DNA of 64,000 nt from Desulfomarina profundi (GCF_019703855.1 NZ_AP024086.1:3678501-3742500), one strand, 5' to 3'. Counted from the first letter of the stretch, positions 25,143-36,037 are shown. Numbers and translations: made by a program. The notes: generated by a model from the sequence alone, not told the origin.

Positions 25143-26254
25143 CAGGTTACAACCTTCTTTTCATAAAGATTATCCAGGGATTTTTCAGAAAAACCATTCT
25201 CCGGAAGCTTGAAATCCACAATAGATCGGGCAAAAGCTTCCACGATGGCCGGTTCAAACTGGGTTCCACTGCAACGATACAATTCTTCAACAGCCTCTTC
25301 CATCGTTTTATTTTCCCTGTAATTTCTTCGGGAAGTCATGGCATCATAGCTGTCAACAACTGTGATAATTTTGGTCAAAATATCCAGCTCATCACCACAA
25401 AGACCATCAGGATAACCTTTACCGTCAAATCGTTCATGGTGGTGCCTTATGATAAACTGTTCCTTTTTCATAAAGCCAAGAGGTTTTATGATATTTGCTC
25501 CCACACTTGGGTGCTTCCTGATCAATAGCCACTCTTCATCCGTCAGTTTTCCCGGTTTCTGAATACATGAAAGATCAATAACCAGTTTGCCTATATCATG
25601 GAACTGTGCGGCACGTCGCAAGATAAGTATTTCATTTTCTGACAGTTCCATGGCCAGGCCAAGCATAAGGGCATATTCAGTAACCCGTATTGTGTGACCG
25701 GCAGTATAATAATCCTTTTCTTCCATGGCATTCTGGAGACTGCTCATCAACTGTACAGTCGCGTTCTCCAGACTGTTACTGTAAGTGAGAAGAAGTTTGT
25801 TCTGTTCTTCAAGCTGCCGGGCTTTTTCCTGAATATCATCTTCCAGAGACTGCCTGTATCTACTCTCTTTAAGAACATACATTCTCTTTTCGATGGCCCT
25901 GCGTATTTTCACATTGAAGATATCCAGGTCCTCAATTGGTTTTGTTAAAAAATCATAAGCACCCAGATTGATTGCCTTGACAGCATAATGCATGGACCCG
26001 GCACCGGTCAGGAAAAGAACAGGAATATCAAGCCCCAGCTTATTGAGATGATCCATGGTTTCAAAACCATCCATCTCCGGCATGTTTATATCCAGAATTA
26101 TAACATCATAACTACTGTTGACTATTTCAAGAGCCTCCTTTCCACCAATAACCGTATCCACCTGGTGACCAAACATCTCCAGTATCTTTGATACAGTGGT
26201 TCGCACCATTGCATCATCATCAGCGACAAGTATTTTAGTGGGACCCCTGTTCAT
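25142..26254 (-). CDS. Response regulator with HD-GYP phosphodiesterase domain
   Basis: 370 residues. Receiver domain with acidic pocket ADDD and phospho-Asp55 (VIILDINMPEMDG), a coiled linker (~130-180), then HD-GYP: HTIRVTEYALML, AAQFHDIGKLVI, HPSVGANIIKPLG, RHHHERFDGKGYPDGL and ITVVDSYDAMTSRRNY. HD and GYP residues are intact, so cyclic-di-GMP hydrolysis is expected. No kinase is adjacent. An R2 repeat ends 28 bp before the start codon and must lie in or near the promoter. Confidence 0.9.
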   Translation of the reverse strand: MNRGPTKILVADDDAMVRTTVSKILEMFGHQVDTVIGGKEALEIVNSSYDVIILDINMPEMDGFETMDHLNKLGLDIPVLFLTGAGSMHYAVKAINLGAYDFLTKPIEDLDIFNVKIRRAIEKRMYVLKESRYRQSLEDDIQEKARQLEEQNKLLLTYSNSLENATVQLMSSLQNAMEEKDYYTAGHTIRVTEYALMLGLAMELSENEILILRRAAQFHDIGKLVIDLSCIQKPGKLTDEEWLLIRKHPSVGANIIKPLGFMKKEQFIIRHHHERFDGKGYPDGLCGDELDILTKIITVVDSYDAMTSRRNYRENKTMEEAVEELYRCSGTQFEPAIVEAFARSIVDFKLPENGFSEKSLDNLYEKKVVT

Positions 26255-26281
26255 TTTAAAAGCATTTTACAGTAATAATCT

Positions 26282-26396
26282 CTAACACCCCACAAGGGGG
26301 TAAAAGTGCCATGGAAATAAACCTAACCATTTAATTTCAAAAAAAACTTCCCTGTTTTCCTTTTTTTATGACAGAAGTTCAGGAGTAAGGCACTAA
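26282..26396 (-). repeat. R2 element, copy 2
   Basis: Reverse copy of 20165-20281, with hairpin ACCCCACAAGGGGGT at its left end and GGCACTAA at the right. It occupies much of the 337-bp gap between the HD-GYP regulator and the deacetylase gene; 26397-26591 shows no gene and at most a faint R3-like trace. Confidence 0.85.
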
Positions 26397-26591
26397 TTAC
26401 CCATGATGTTCAACTTCATAAACGAGTCTGTTTATAAAAAAAACAATCAAAAAAATCAGCAAGCATGGCTGGATCAAACAGCATCGACTATTGATTGCTT
26501 TCTGGGTACCAACAATAAAGTAACTGGTCACAGGATGGCTGCGATTCAGTATTTTTTATTTTGATGTTACAAAATTGTTATTGCTTTGAGT

Positions 26592-27655
26592 CTACATTTT
26601 CCAATATTTTTTTGCAACTTCCCTAACCATTTCAATTGCCGGATGGATACCTTTTTCTTCAGCAAGACTTGATATGAACGTATAGTCCATTTTTTTATTC
26701 ATTTCATTTTTTTCTTTAATACCTGCAAGTTCACAGAGAGTTGCAAAAACTCCCTCTTCCATCCCGGAAAAATTATATCCTCCTTCCAGAGAAAAAAAAA
26801 TTCTGCCATCGCAGAGTTCCTCTGCAAGGTTTACCAGGACTCTCGTCATATAGGCAAAACCGTCCCCCGTCACCCTCATGGCGCTGATACCGTCATCTAT
26901 ATATGTATCAAATCCGGCAGATACAAGGATCAGTTCAGGCCGATATTCTCTGCAAACAGGCTTAACTACTGTGTTAAAAATATTAGCATACTCCATATCC
27001 CCCTGTCCCCCGGCAACGGAATATTCAAGGTATATCCCTGACCCTTTCCTGAACCTGTTTCACGCAGGGACCCCGTTCCCGGATAAAGCGGATACTGGTG
27101 TATTGAGAGGTAAAAAACTTCATCTGTTTCATAAAAAGCATTTTGAGTACCATTTCCATGGTGTACATCCCAATCAACAATGAAAATTCTCTTTATACCG
27201 TATTTTTTCCGAGCATGTTGTGCAGCTATGGCAATGTTGTTAAAGAGACAGAAACCCATAGATCTGTTTTTTTCAGCGTGGTGACCAGGAGGTCTCACCA
27301 GCCCGAAACCATTATCCACACTTTTATTGAAAATAAGATCCATAGCCCCGACTACTGCCCCAACTGCATGGCAGGCAGCATTAAAACTCTCCCCTGATGT
27401 ACAGGTATCCACATCAAGAACTGAATATATCTTACCTGAAGTTGCAGCTACCTGGTTTACCAGATTTTCCGTATGATTATAGAGAAGTTTTTCTTTTGAA
27501 ACCGGTGTAATTTCCGGTTCTATAAAATATTCTCTGTTTTCTCCCTTATTGAGTATTTCATATATTCTTTTAATTCTTCCCGGGGACTCTATATGTGTGC
27601 TTCCGGGATCATGGGCCAGGAAAATTTTATCTTTGAATATAGCCGTATTACGCAT
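26592..27655 (-). pseudogene. Histone deacetylase / acetylpolyamine amidohydrolase family, frameshifted
   Basis: Zinc-dependent deacetylase of the arginase fold. The first frame has VRPPGHHAEKNRSMGFCLFNNIAIAA (two active-site His) and VDWDVHHGNGTQNAFY (metal Asp and His). The next frame continues with ELILVSAGFDTYIDD (metal Asp) and FSLEGGYNFSGM. Adding one C to the CCCCC run at 27007-27011 turns NIPLPGDRG into NIPLPGGQGDMEYANIF and gives 354 residues, normal for the family. Bacterial members remove acetyl groups from proteins (AcuC-like) or polyamines; the substrate is not clear here. It lies upstream of the sulfur cluster but is separated by a strong terminator. Confidence 0.85.
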
Positions 27656-27745
27656 ATTTTATCCTTTTTATACTTTCCGGAAACTGGAAAAATTTTAAAC
27701 TCGTAGATTAGTTTAAAAAATGAAGCTCAAACCTCCTCATAAAAA

Positions 27746-27783
27746 AAAGGCGCAATTTCACTCTCCTGTGAAATTGCGCCTTT
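27746..27783. terminator. Strong hairpin terminator, 16-bp perfect stem
   Basis: AAAGGCGCAATTTCAC pairs with GTGAAATTGCGCCTTT around a 6-base loop, with A-run before and T-run after, so it can work in both directions. It ends yedE transcription (minus strand) before the deacetylase gene. Confidence 0.9.
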
Positions 27784-27807
27784 ACTGGAAAACATTTTTT
27801 TACTTTT

Positions 27808-29052
27808 TTACATCGGTACAATGAGTTTGTTGGTTTCTTCATTCCAGGTAACCACAAGATACCAGATAATCATGGCACCTCCTATCAGAAGAAGAGTAGG
27901 TCCATACCCCAGGGCGTCGGGAAGATATACAGCTGAACCCAGAGCACCATCCGCCTCAAAATCGTTATCCCTGAACCAGGCTGTCATAACCGAAGAAACT
28001 ATACCGAAAAACGGAACAACCATTATAAGTTTTACCTGGCCTTCTCCCACACGCCAAAGTGTACCTGATCCACAACCTCCTGCAAACATGGCCCCGAGAC
28101 CAAAGAGAAAACCTCCAGCAACTCCACCCCAACCAAAAGTACCGCGAATATAATTCAAGGGAGCAAGAACTGCTTCACCTTCAGCCCTCATGGGAACCGC
28201 ATATTTCAAAACTGCAGCCCCAATAGCTACTATGACAATAGACAACATCACAGATTTAGCCATGGTGCAGTCACCGGTCATATGGGGTTCACGAAAACCC
28301 TGAACCATACACCAGCGTCCACGCTGCATGGCATAACCGAGACCTGCTGCAATAAGCAGTATTCCTGAAAGAGAAGCTATATAATCACTATCTTCATTAG
28401 CGGAGTATGTATAGGCACCCCATATTAAAGCAATAATTGCAGCTACTCCCATTAGATAAACAACAACCGACGGAAAAGTGATCGTTTTTGATCCTCCTTC
28501 TCCCCAGGATATATACTCCATTTCAAGATAAAGCAGTTTCAATCCCAAAACCACACCAAGAACAAGTCCTAACCACATTGCAAAACCATTGGCTCCAAGA
28601 TTACCGATGGCATTATAAAAACCACCTACATTGCAGCCACCAGCAAGCGTAGCGCCGATACCCATAAGTATACCTGCAATAACAGCTTTTACCATTTCCC
28701 TGTAAGGAGGAATACGCAGGGCAAAATCTTTTCCAAGACACGCGGAAATAAAAGCTCCGGCAACAAATCCTATACCTATTACTGAACCGGAATTCACAAA
28801 AATAGAACGCGGAGCCTCATCATAAAATTCAAATATTCCGGAATCAGAACCAAAGAGAGTGGCTCCCCCATACATAATCCAGTCACCCCAGCTTCTTATG
28901 GCTCCCACAGCACCCCAGGGTCTCCACCATGCCATTATCATTACTGAGAAAAAGGCAACTATCACACCTGTAATATAAGGGTTCCACTCCTTCTCACAAA
29001 AAATGCTGTACAACTCTTTGCTTTTGTTTTTAAAAACGGATTCTTCACTCAT
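27808..29052 (-). CDS. yedE: YeeE/YedE-family sulfur-compound permease
   Basis: 414 residues from ATG 29052 (MSEESVFKNKSKEL), chosen because GGGAGAG precedes it; the frame runs on to 29079. About ten membrane segments and two copies of the family signature: GATLAGGCNVGGFYNAIGNLGANG and GAMFAGGCGSGTLWRVGEGQVK, plus RGRWCMVQGFREPHMTGD. Cysteines in these motifs carry sulfur in related thiosulfate/selenium-linked permeases. It is divergent from tusA and two dsrE-like genes, which would receive the sulfane sulfur in the cytoplasm. This YedE-TusA-DsrE set has been noted as shared by bacteria that disproportionate sulfur. Confidence 0.88.
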   Translation of the reverse strand: MSEESVFKNKSKELYSIFCEKEWNPYITGVIVAFFSVMIMAWWRPWGAVGAIRSWGDWIMYGGATLFGSDSGIFEFYDEAPRSIFVNSGSVIGIGFVAGAFISACLGKDFALRIPPYREMVKAVIAGILMGIGATLAGGCNVGGFYNAIGNLGANGFAMWLGLVLGVVLGLKLLYLEMEYISWGEGGSKTITFPSVVVYLMGVAAIIALIWGAYTYSANEDSDYIASLSGILLIAAGLGYAMQRGRWCMVQGFREPHMTGDCTMAKSVMLSIVIVAIGAAVLKYAVPMRAEGEAVLAPLNYIRGTFGWGGVAGGFLFGLGAMFAGGCGSGTLWRVGEGQVKLIMVVPFFGIVSSVMTAWFRDNDFEADGALGSAVYLPDALGYGPTLLLIGGAMIIWYLVVTWNEETNKLIVPM

Positions 29053-29110
29053 AGATACTCTCCCTGTTAAAATAGACAAAAAGTAACTTCAGCAAATTAT
29101 ATTTGTAAAT

Positions 29111-29139
29111 TTCATACACACCCAAAAAAAATTTGTCAA
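29111..29139 (-). promoter_or_regulatory. Sigma-70-like promoter for yedE
   Basis: On the minus strand TTGACA (29134-29139) and TATGAA (29111-29116) are 17 bp apart, about 60 bp before the yedE start. It is back to back with the tusA promoter. Confidence 0.55.
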
Positions 29140-29232
29140 TATAAACAGCTTGAAAACAGAATATATACCACTTTGTGGTGTTTATTTTTTAATAAAAATA
29201 TTAATGAGTTATATAACATATTTTTTCAAACC

Positions 29233-29261
29233 TTGACAGATGGCAGAAGCTAAAGTATAGG
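29233..29261 (+). promoter_or_regulatory. Sigma-70-like promoter for tusA
   Basis: TTGACA at 29233-29238 and TATAGG at 29256-29261 with 17-bp spacing. It implies a ~90-base leader before tusA. A small ACCACTTTGTGGT palindrome lies ~70 bp upstream and could be an operator. Confidence 0.55.
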
Positions 29262-29356
29262 TCAAAAATGAATATCTATTCAGGTAAGGAAAGAATTATC
29301 CTTATTTTTTTCTTATCGATTTTTTACAAACTCATTACATTTCGGGAGAACAGATT

Positions 29357-29614
29357 ATGAGTGACTTTAAAGTAGTTGCCGATGGTGTGGAAGCAACAAA
29401 AGTACTGGATGCTAAAGGACTCAGTTGTCCAATGCCGCTTCTCAGGACAAAGAAAGAAATTGGTAAATTAAACTCAGGTGACATTCTTCAGGTCGATGGA
29501 ACCGATCCAGGTTCAAGAAATGATCTTCCCGGCTGGTGCGAAAGAACAGGACATGAATATCTGGGTGAAAAGGAAGAATCCGGATATATAAGCTTTTTTA
29601 TAAAAAAAGGATGA
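29357..29614 (+). CDS. tusA: TusA-family sulfur carrier protein
   Basis: 85 residues with the TusA fold: KVLDAKGLSCPMPLLRTKKEIGKLNSGDILQVDGTDPGSRNDLPGWCERTGHEY. The CPxP motif (CPMP) holds the persulfide-carrying Cys; a second Cys is in WCERTGH, as in sulfur-oxidiser TusA proteins. It moves sulfane sulfur between DsrE-like proteins and other carriers. GGGAG lies ten bases before the ATG. A 17-bp hairpin follows, so it can be made without the downstream dsrE genes. Confidence 0.92.
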   Translation: MSDFKVVADGVEATKVLDAKGLSCPMPLLRTKKEIGKLNSGDILQVDGTDPGSRNDLPGWCERTGHEYLGEKEESGYISFFIKKG

Positions 29615-29689
29615 CAGATTAATACCTGTCTCTCTTCCGTGCACTTCCTGCAGAGACTACTCTAATTAATTGATATTATATTTTTTATT

Positions 29690-29732
29690 AACTGTTAAGT
29701 ATCTTTTCTATTTTTAAAGATACTTAACAGTT
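29690..29732. terminator. 17-bp perfect hairpin between tusA and dsrE
   Basis: AACTGTTAAGTATCTTT pairs perfectly with AAAGATACTTAACAGTT around a 9-base T-rich loop; TTCGCTTTTC follows. It is a likely terminator or attenuator that lowers expression of the dsrE genes relative to tusA, or ends a separate tusA message. Confidence 0.7.
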
Positions 29733-29826
29733 CGCTTTTCTCTAATATTCTATATCAGAGTTTATTTTTATGTTTTTTACTGGATAAACCAGCATATATG
29801 ATCCCAATAGCTCAGAGTTATTTATA

Positions 29827-29896
29827 CCTTTGAGCACAGTAAACAAATGAAAGTCCTACTGCGACAGAACGACATTCAGTGGTGGGATTTTCTGAT
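29827..29896 (-). repeat. R3 repeat copy before dsrE-like gene
   Basis: On the minus strand: ATCAGAAAATCCCACCACTG, then TCGTTCTGTCGCAGTAGGAC and TTTCATTTGTTTACTG. It matches R3 best in the first half. With the hairpin it fills most of the 315-bp gap between tusA and the first dsrE-like gene. Confidence 0.6.
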
Positions 29897-29929
29897 AAAA
29901 AGCCACCAATCTTCTTAAAGGAGGATAAT

Positions 29930-30244
29930 ATGGCAAAAAGTTTAGGTATTTTCGTTACCACAACCGACAGCCTTAATCACGTTATTGGTATTGTTAAAGC
30001 AGCAAAAGCAAAAGGTTCCAATGTCAAAGTCTTTTTTACCTGGAAAGCAACAACACTTTCAAAGGATCCTGCTTTTCCAGGACTTTGTGAATTAGCAGAC
30101 GATGTCTCCATATGTGTTGACAGTTATAAAAAACAGGGTTTTGACGTTGATGATATCCCTGAAGGATTAACTGCCAAAAAAATGGCAACTCAGGCTCAAC
30201 ATGGTATTATTATTGAAGATTTTGACTGTTACCTCAGCCTGTAA
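29930..30244 (+). CDS. DsrE-family sulfur relay protein
   Basis: 104 residues from ATG 29930, chosen because GGAGG stands 6 bases upstream; the frame is open from 29879. DsrE/DsrF-like fold: SLGIFVTTTDSLNHVIGIVKAAKAKGSNVKVFFTWKATTL...PGLCELADDVSICVDSYKKQGFDVDDIPEGL...ATQAQHGIIIEDFDCYLSL. Cys residues near the middle (FPGLCELA, SICVDSYKK) are candidates for persulfide binding. DsrE-type proteins pass sulfur to TusA. First of three closely spaced genes (12 and 20 bp gaps). Confidence 0.8.
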   Translation: MAKSLGIFVTTTDSLNHVIGIVKAAKAKGSNVKVFFTWKATTLSKDPAFPGLCELADDVSICVDSYKKQGFDVDDIPEGLTAKKMATQAQHGIIIEDFDCYLSL

Positions 30245-30256
30245 AGGAGATATCAA

Positions 30257-30559
30257 ATGGAATACAAAAAAGTATGTTTTATGTACAGACATGAAGATTA
30301 TGCCATTGACGGTATACGATCTGCGTTGGGTTTAGCCGTCGAAAACATGTATTCATATGGTGTTGTACTGGATAAGGAACTCCCTGAACTGGATGAATTG
30401 ACTCAGGAAAGTATCGAAATGTTAAGGGATATGGAAGGTGATGTTTTATCTACAGTTCAGGCAAATATAGATAAGAACAATTTTACCCCCATTACACTGG
30501 AAGAGCTCGGAGAAAAACTTCGTGAAATGACCCATATCATTCCTTATGGTCCAAAATAA
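30257..30559 (+). CDS. Second DsrE-superfamily-like protein
   Basis: 100 residues, MEYKKVCFMYRHEDYAIDGIRSALGLAVENMYSYGVVLDKELPELDEL... The N-terminal strand-helix and LGLAVENMYSYGVVLD resemble the core of DsrE/TusC proteins. Only one Cys (Cys7) is present, in the first strand rather than at the usual site, so it may be a structural or regulatory partner. GGAG lies 8 bases before the ATG. Partner with the neighbouring DsrE-like protein is inferred from gene order in the sulfur cluster. Confidence 0.7.
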   Translation: MEYKKVCFMYRHEDYAIDGIRSALGLAVENMYSYGVVLDKELPELDELTQESIEMLRDMEGDVLSTVQANIDKNNFTPITLEELGEKLREMTHIIPYGPK

Positions 30560-30579
30560 CAGACATCCAGGAGTTTTTT

Positions 30580-30753
30580 ATGAAAATATTGAATGTATAC
30601 AGGTCTGAACCTGATGAAACTGTACAGAAACTGGTTGAAATAGTTGGGCGTGACCGGGAAACAGACAGTTTTGATCTTACTGTTGAAAGCCCTGATTACG
30701 AGACACTGGTAGATAAAATATTTGCTGCTGACCAGACCATTTGCTGGTGGTAG
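30580..30753 (+). CDS. 57-residue conserved-context protein ending CysTrpTrp
   Basis: A short frame with a good ribosome site (CCAGGAG, 6 bases before ATG 30580), 20 bp after the second DsrE-like gene. Sequence: MKILNVYRSEPDETVQKLVE..., mixed alpha/beta, ending DKIFAADQTICWW. The only Cys is third from the end. DsrH/TusB proteins also end in a Trp-rich strand next to their functional site, so this may be a minimal TusB-like partner (inference). It fits the small hypothetical gene said to accompany YedE-TusA-DsrE sets. Confidence 0.7.
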   Translation: MKILNVYRSEPDETVQKLVEIVGRDRETDSFDLTVESPDYETLVDKIFAADQTICWW

Positions 30754-30788
30754 AAGTTTTTTTCTTAACCAGTATATCCACAGTAAAA

Positions 30789-30828
30789 TGCAGGAACCGA
30801 ATAGATTATTTTCTGTTCAGTTCCTGCA
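30789..30828. terminator. Hairpin at the convergent end of the sulfur operon and serine hydrolase gene
   Basis: TGCAGGAACCGAA pairs with TTCAGTTCCTGCA (12 of 13) around a 14-base loop. It overlaps the 3' end of the minus-strand gene; tails are only moderately T-rich. Confidence 0.5.
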
Positions 30829-31927
30829 CGATACAATCATGAACCAGGGGTCTGTATTTTTTTATTTCCCCGTTGTCGTTTGAACAATGGACCCTATTGG
30901 TTAACAAAACAACTATTATTTCCCTTTCCAGATCCATCCAGAATGAAGTACCTGTAAAACCCAGGTGTCCTCTGCTTTCCCGACTGAACAGTTTTCCACA
31001 ACTTGAATTACTCTCTGCAGGTATATCAAAACCACAGGACCAACTGGAATTTTTTTCTTTTTTCAGGAACTGTTTCAATACGGCAGCATCAGGCAGACTG
31101 CTTTTTCCTCTATTTTTGTACTGGTCCATTACAGTTTCACAAAGTTGCAGAACAGACGAAGCTGTTCCAAACAGCCCTGCATGTCCACAGACACCTCCCA
31201 GGGCCCTGCAGTTTTCGTCATGGACAGTGCCACATTTAAATGCTTCATCACTGGAAAAGTGGGTAAAGGCACATGTGAATGGTGAAAGATGTTCATCTCC
31301 TGAAAAAAGAAATCTATTCTTTATTTTTTGTCTTCCAATGACGTTTTTTCTCCAAAAATCATCAAGAGACACAGCTGTTTTCTCTTCAATAAGTATCCCC
31401 AGTAAAATATACCCCAAATCACTGTATTCATTCCTGCTTCCGGGTAAATATTGCAGTTTCTCATTAATAATCCAGTTTTTTACAGTCTCCTTTCTCTGCT
31501 CGGGAGTTATGTGAACCAGTTTTTTGAAAAATTCTCTGTGGGGTGGTAAACCCGAAGAATGGCAGAGAAGGTCTCTTATGGTAATGGAAGACTTATCAGC
31601 GGGTATATTCTTCCAATTGGAACAGGATGCAAGAGAATCGTTCAGACATAAAACATTTTCGTCCACCAGAGCGGCAATTGAAAGTGCTGTAACCAGAGGT
31701 TTAGTCAGTGAAGCCAGGTCAAAATATGTATACCTGTTAACTCTTCCATATGACCTCGTCAGTTCCGTATAACCATAATGCAGTTCTTCTCTGGAAAAAC
31801 CGTTGGACTTCCTGACCGAAACTGCAATGGAACATCCTGAAAAAACAGATTTTTTTATTGCTTTCTTGATAATTTCATCAAGAACTGTCCTTAATCTGCT
31901 TTCATCTGTTTTTTCCTTTTTCATCAT
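30806..31927 (-). CDS. Serine hydrolase, class C beta-lactamase/esterase family
   Basis: 373 residues. Catalytic Ser-x-x-Lys in FDLASLTKPLVTALS, the Tyr-x-x motif in YSDLGYILLG (YSD) and the third-box HLGFTGTSFW. LCHSSGLPPHREFF is typical of the family. No signal peptide is obvious (MMKKEKTDESRLRTV), so a cytoplasmic esterase, transpeptidase-like or peptidase role fits better than antibiotic resistance. No clear ribosome site. It points away from dnaN, with the origin-like region at its 5' end. Confidence 0.8.
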   Translation of the reverse strand: MMKKEKTDESRLRTVLDEIIKKAIKKSVFSGCSIAVSVRKSNGFSREELHYGYTELTRSYGRVNRYTYFDLASLTKPLVTALSIAALVDENVLCLNDSLASCSNWKNIPADKSSITIRDLLCHSSGLPPHREFFKKLVHITPEQRKETVKNWIINEKLQYLPGSRNEYSDLGYILLGILIEEKTAVSLDDFWRKNVIGRQKIKNRFLFSGDEHLSPFTCAFTHFSSDEAFKCGTVHDENCRALGGVCGHAGLFGTASSVLQLCETVMDQYKNRGKSSLPDAAVLKQFLKKEKNSSWSCGFDIPAESNSSCGKLFSRESRGHLGFTGTSFWMDLEREIIVVLLTNRVHCSNDNGEIKKYRPLVHDCIVQELNRK

Positions 31928-32054
31928 TTGATTATTATATTGAATTTTTCACCTATTTCCACTAGATTATAGCCAAAATCGAAAGATTAATATATCTTTG
32001 TTTTTTCGACAAATTTATTCATTTTTCAAATGGAGTTATTTCTCTGAAACGAAG

Positions 32055-32250
32055 TTATCAACACCCTGTTAACAGCTCTTTTTAAAAAGATTATGGATAA
32101 CAGGTTCACAAAACTGTTAATAATCCTTTTTTCACATGTATCACAAATTATCAAATAATCTTTTGTTTATAATTTTATTAATAATATCAATAGGTTAATT
32201 ATATTATTAACATTTCAGCACCCTTAATAATAATAAATTTAAATAATATT
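32055..32250. other. Candidate replication origin or dnaN control region
   Basis: The 351-bp gap upstream of dnaN holds DnaA-box-like words: TTATCAACA (32055-32063), TTATGGATAACA (32091-32102, TTATCCATA on the other strand) and TTTTTCACA (32128-32136). An almost pure A/T stretch with repeated TTAATAAT words (about 32140-32255) follows. This looks like a DnaA-binding cluster next to an unwinding element. dnaA itself is not in the window, and the boxes are imperfect, so simple DnaA regulation of dnaN is the alternative. parS sites 13 kb away agree with an origin nearby. Confidence 0.45.
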
Positions 32251-32278
32251 ATAAGGAGTCGTAGAAAGGAGTCCTTTT

Positions 32279-33409
32279 ATGGCACTACACTGCAATATAG
32301 CTAAAAATGACTTTCAGGAAGGTTTGAACAGTCTGCAAAACCTGACAAACAAGAAAGGAACGATGGCTGTTCTTTCAAATGTTCTCATTGAATCAGCACC
32401 TGGCGGTCTTATCCTCACGGGAACAGATCTGGAAGTAGGTTTACGTCTTTTTGTTCCAGCAGAAGTTAAAGAAGAAGGTTCAATAACCCTGCCTTCAAAA
32501 AAAATATATGAAATTGTCAGGGAATCAGGATCAGAAACTCTTTCTATTGAAGAAACTGATAACAGTTGGGTTGTTATCCGAACAGGATTAAGTACCTATA
32601 ATCTGGCAGGCCTTGCAAGTGATGAATTTCCTGAATTTCCACAATATTCGGAAGACTCCTTTCTTTCCTTTGAAAGTCATATTTTTCTCGAACTTATTGA
32701 AAAAATTATATATTCGATAGCAAATGAACAGGAGAACATATATTCCCTGACATCAGTTCTTTTTGAAAAAGAAAAGAGAGACGATAAATATTATTTAAAA
32801 ATGATATCCTCCGATGGTCACAGATTGTCGATTATGGAAAAAGATGTGGCAACGGATCTGGATGGTATGAATTTGAACGAGGTGACTCTTATACCCAAAA
32901 AAGGTATTCAGGAATGGAAAAAATTCTGTGAAGGCAGAGATAATATAGAAGTTTCATTTGAAGAAAAACAGCTTGTTCTTAGGGATGGTGATGCCGTGAT
33001 GGTTATTCGTCTCAAACAGGGGGAATTTCCGCAGTATTCGGCCATTGTTGAAGCTGTTCAGCTGGAAAACTGCTTGAGAATAAACAGAATACCATTTCTG
33101 GAGTCCCTCAAGAGAATCAATCTTTTTACTGAAGATATTTTTAACACGATTCAGTTGAAAATCGAAAACAGTGAAATGATTCTTTCCTCCCAGAATGCGG
33201 ATCTCGGGAATGCTGAAGATAAGCAGGCTATATCATACTCCGGTGAACCTCTGGTTCTCGGATTTAACTGCAGGTACTTCATTGAAGCCCTTCAAGTCAT
33301 GGAATGTGAAACTGTGGAAGCATATATTAATTCAAATAACAGTCCATGTCTTATGAAATCTGAAGAAGATATTGGTTTTATAAGTATAATTATGCCCATG
33401 CAGCTCTAG
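32279..33409 (+). CDS. dnaN: DNA polymerase III beta sliding clamp
   Basis: 376 residues in three clamp domains: start MALHCNIAKNDFQEGLNSLQNLTNKKGTMAVLSNVLIE, LTGTDLEVGLRLFVPA, a middle domain with SSDGHRLSIME, and the C-terminal GFNCRYFIEALQV...PCLMKSEEDIGFISIIMPMQL (the typical MP(M/V)xL end). It is the processivity ring for DNA synthesis. AAGGAG lies ten bases before the ATG. Followed by gyrB and gyrA as in many origin regions. Confidence 0.96.
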   Translation: MALHCNIAKNDFQEGLNSLQNLTNKKGTMAVLSNVLIESAPGGLILTGTDLEVGLRLFVPAEVKEEGSITLPSKKIYEIVRESGSETLSIEETDNSWVVIRTGLSTYNLAGLASDEFPEFPQYSEDSFLSFESHIFLELIEKIIYSIANEQENIYSLTSVLFEKEKRDDKYYLKMISSDGHRLSIMEKDVATDLDGMNLNEVTLIPKKGIQEWKKFCEGRDNIEVSFEEKQLVLRDGDAVMVIRLKQGEFPQYSAIVEAVQLENCLRINRIPFLESLKRINLFTEDIFNTIQLKIENSEMILSSQNADLGNAEDKQAISYSGEPLVLGFNCRYFIEALQVMECETVEAYINSNNSPCLMKSEEDIGFISIIMPMQL

Positions 33410-33532
33410 GGCTGATCACATAATGCATTATCATCCCTTTTTTCTGATTGAGCTGATCACAGGAAATTCAAAATTGTTTTTTTACAATCTGAAATATGCA
33501 AAAAATTGCTGAAAATCCTGTACATGCATTGA

Positions 33533-36037
<2,505 letters not shown>

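Noticed and set aside
26440-26530. Possible sixth R3 copy (CAACAATAAAGTAA, GGCTGCGATTCAG)
   Set aside because: Only short scattered matches; cannot be told from chance.
30806-31927. Antibiotic-resistance beta-lactamase
   Set aside because: No signal peptide and esterase-like motifs; the family is mostly not linked with resistance.
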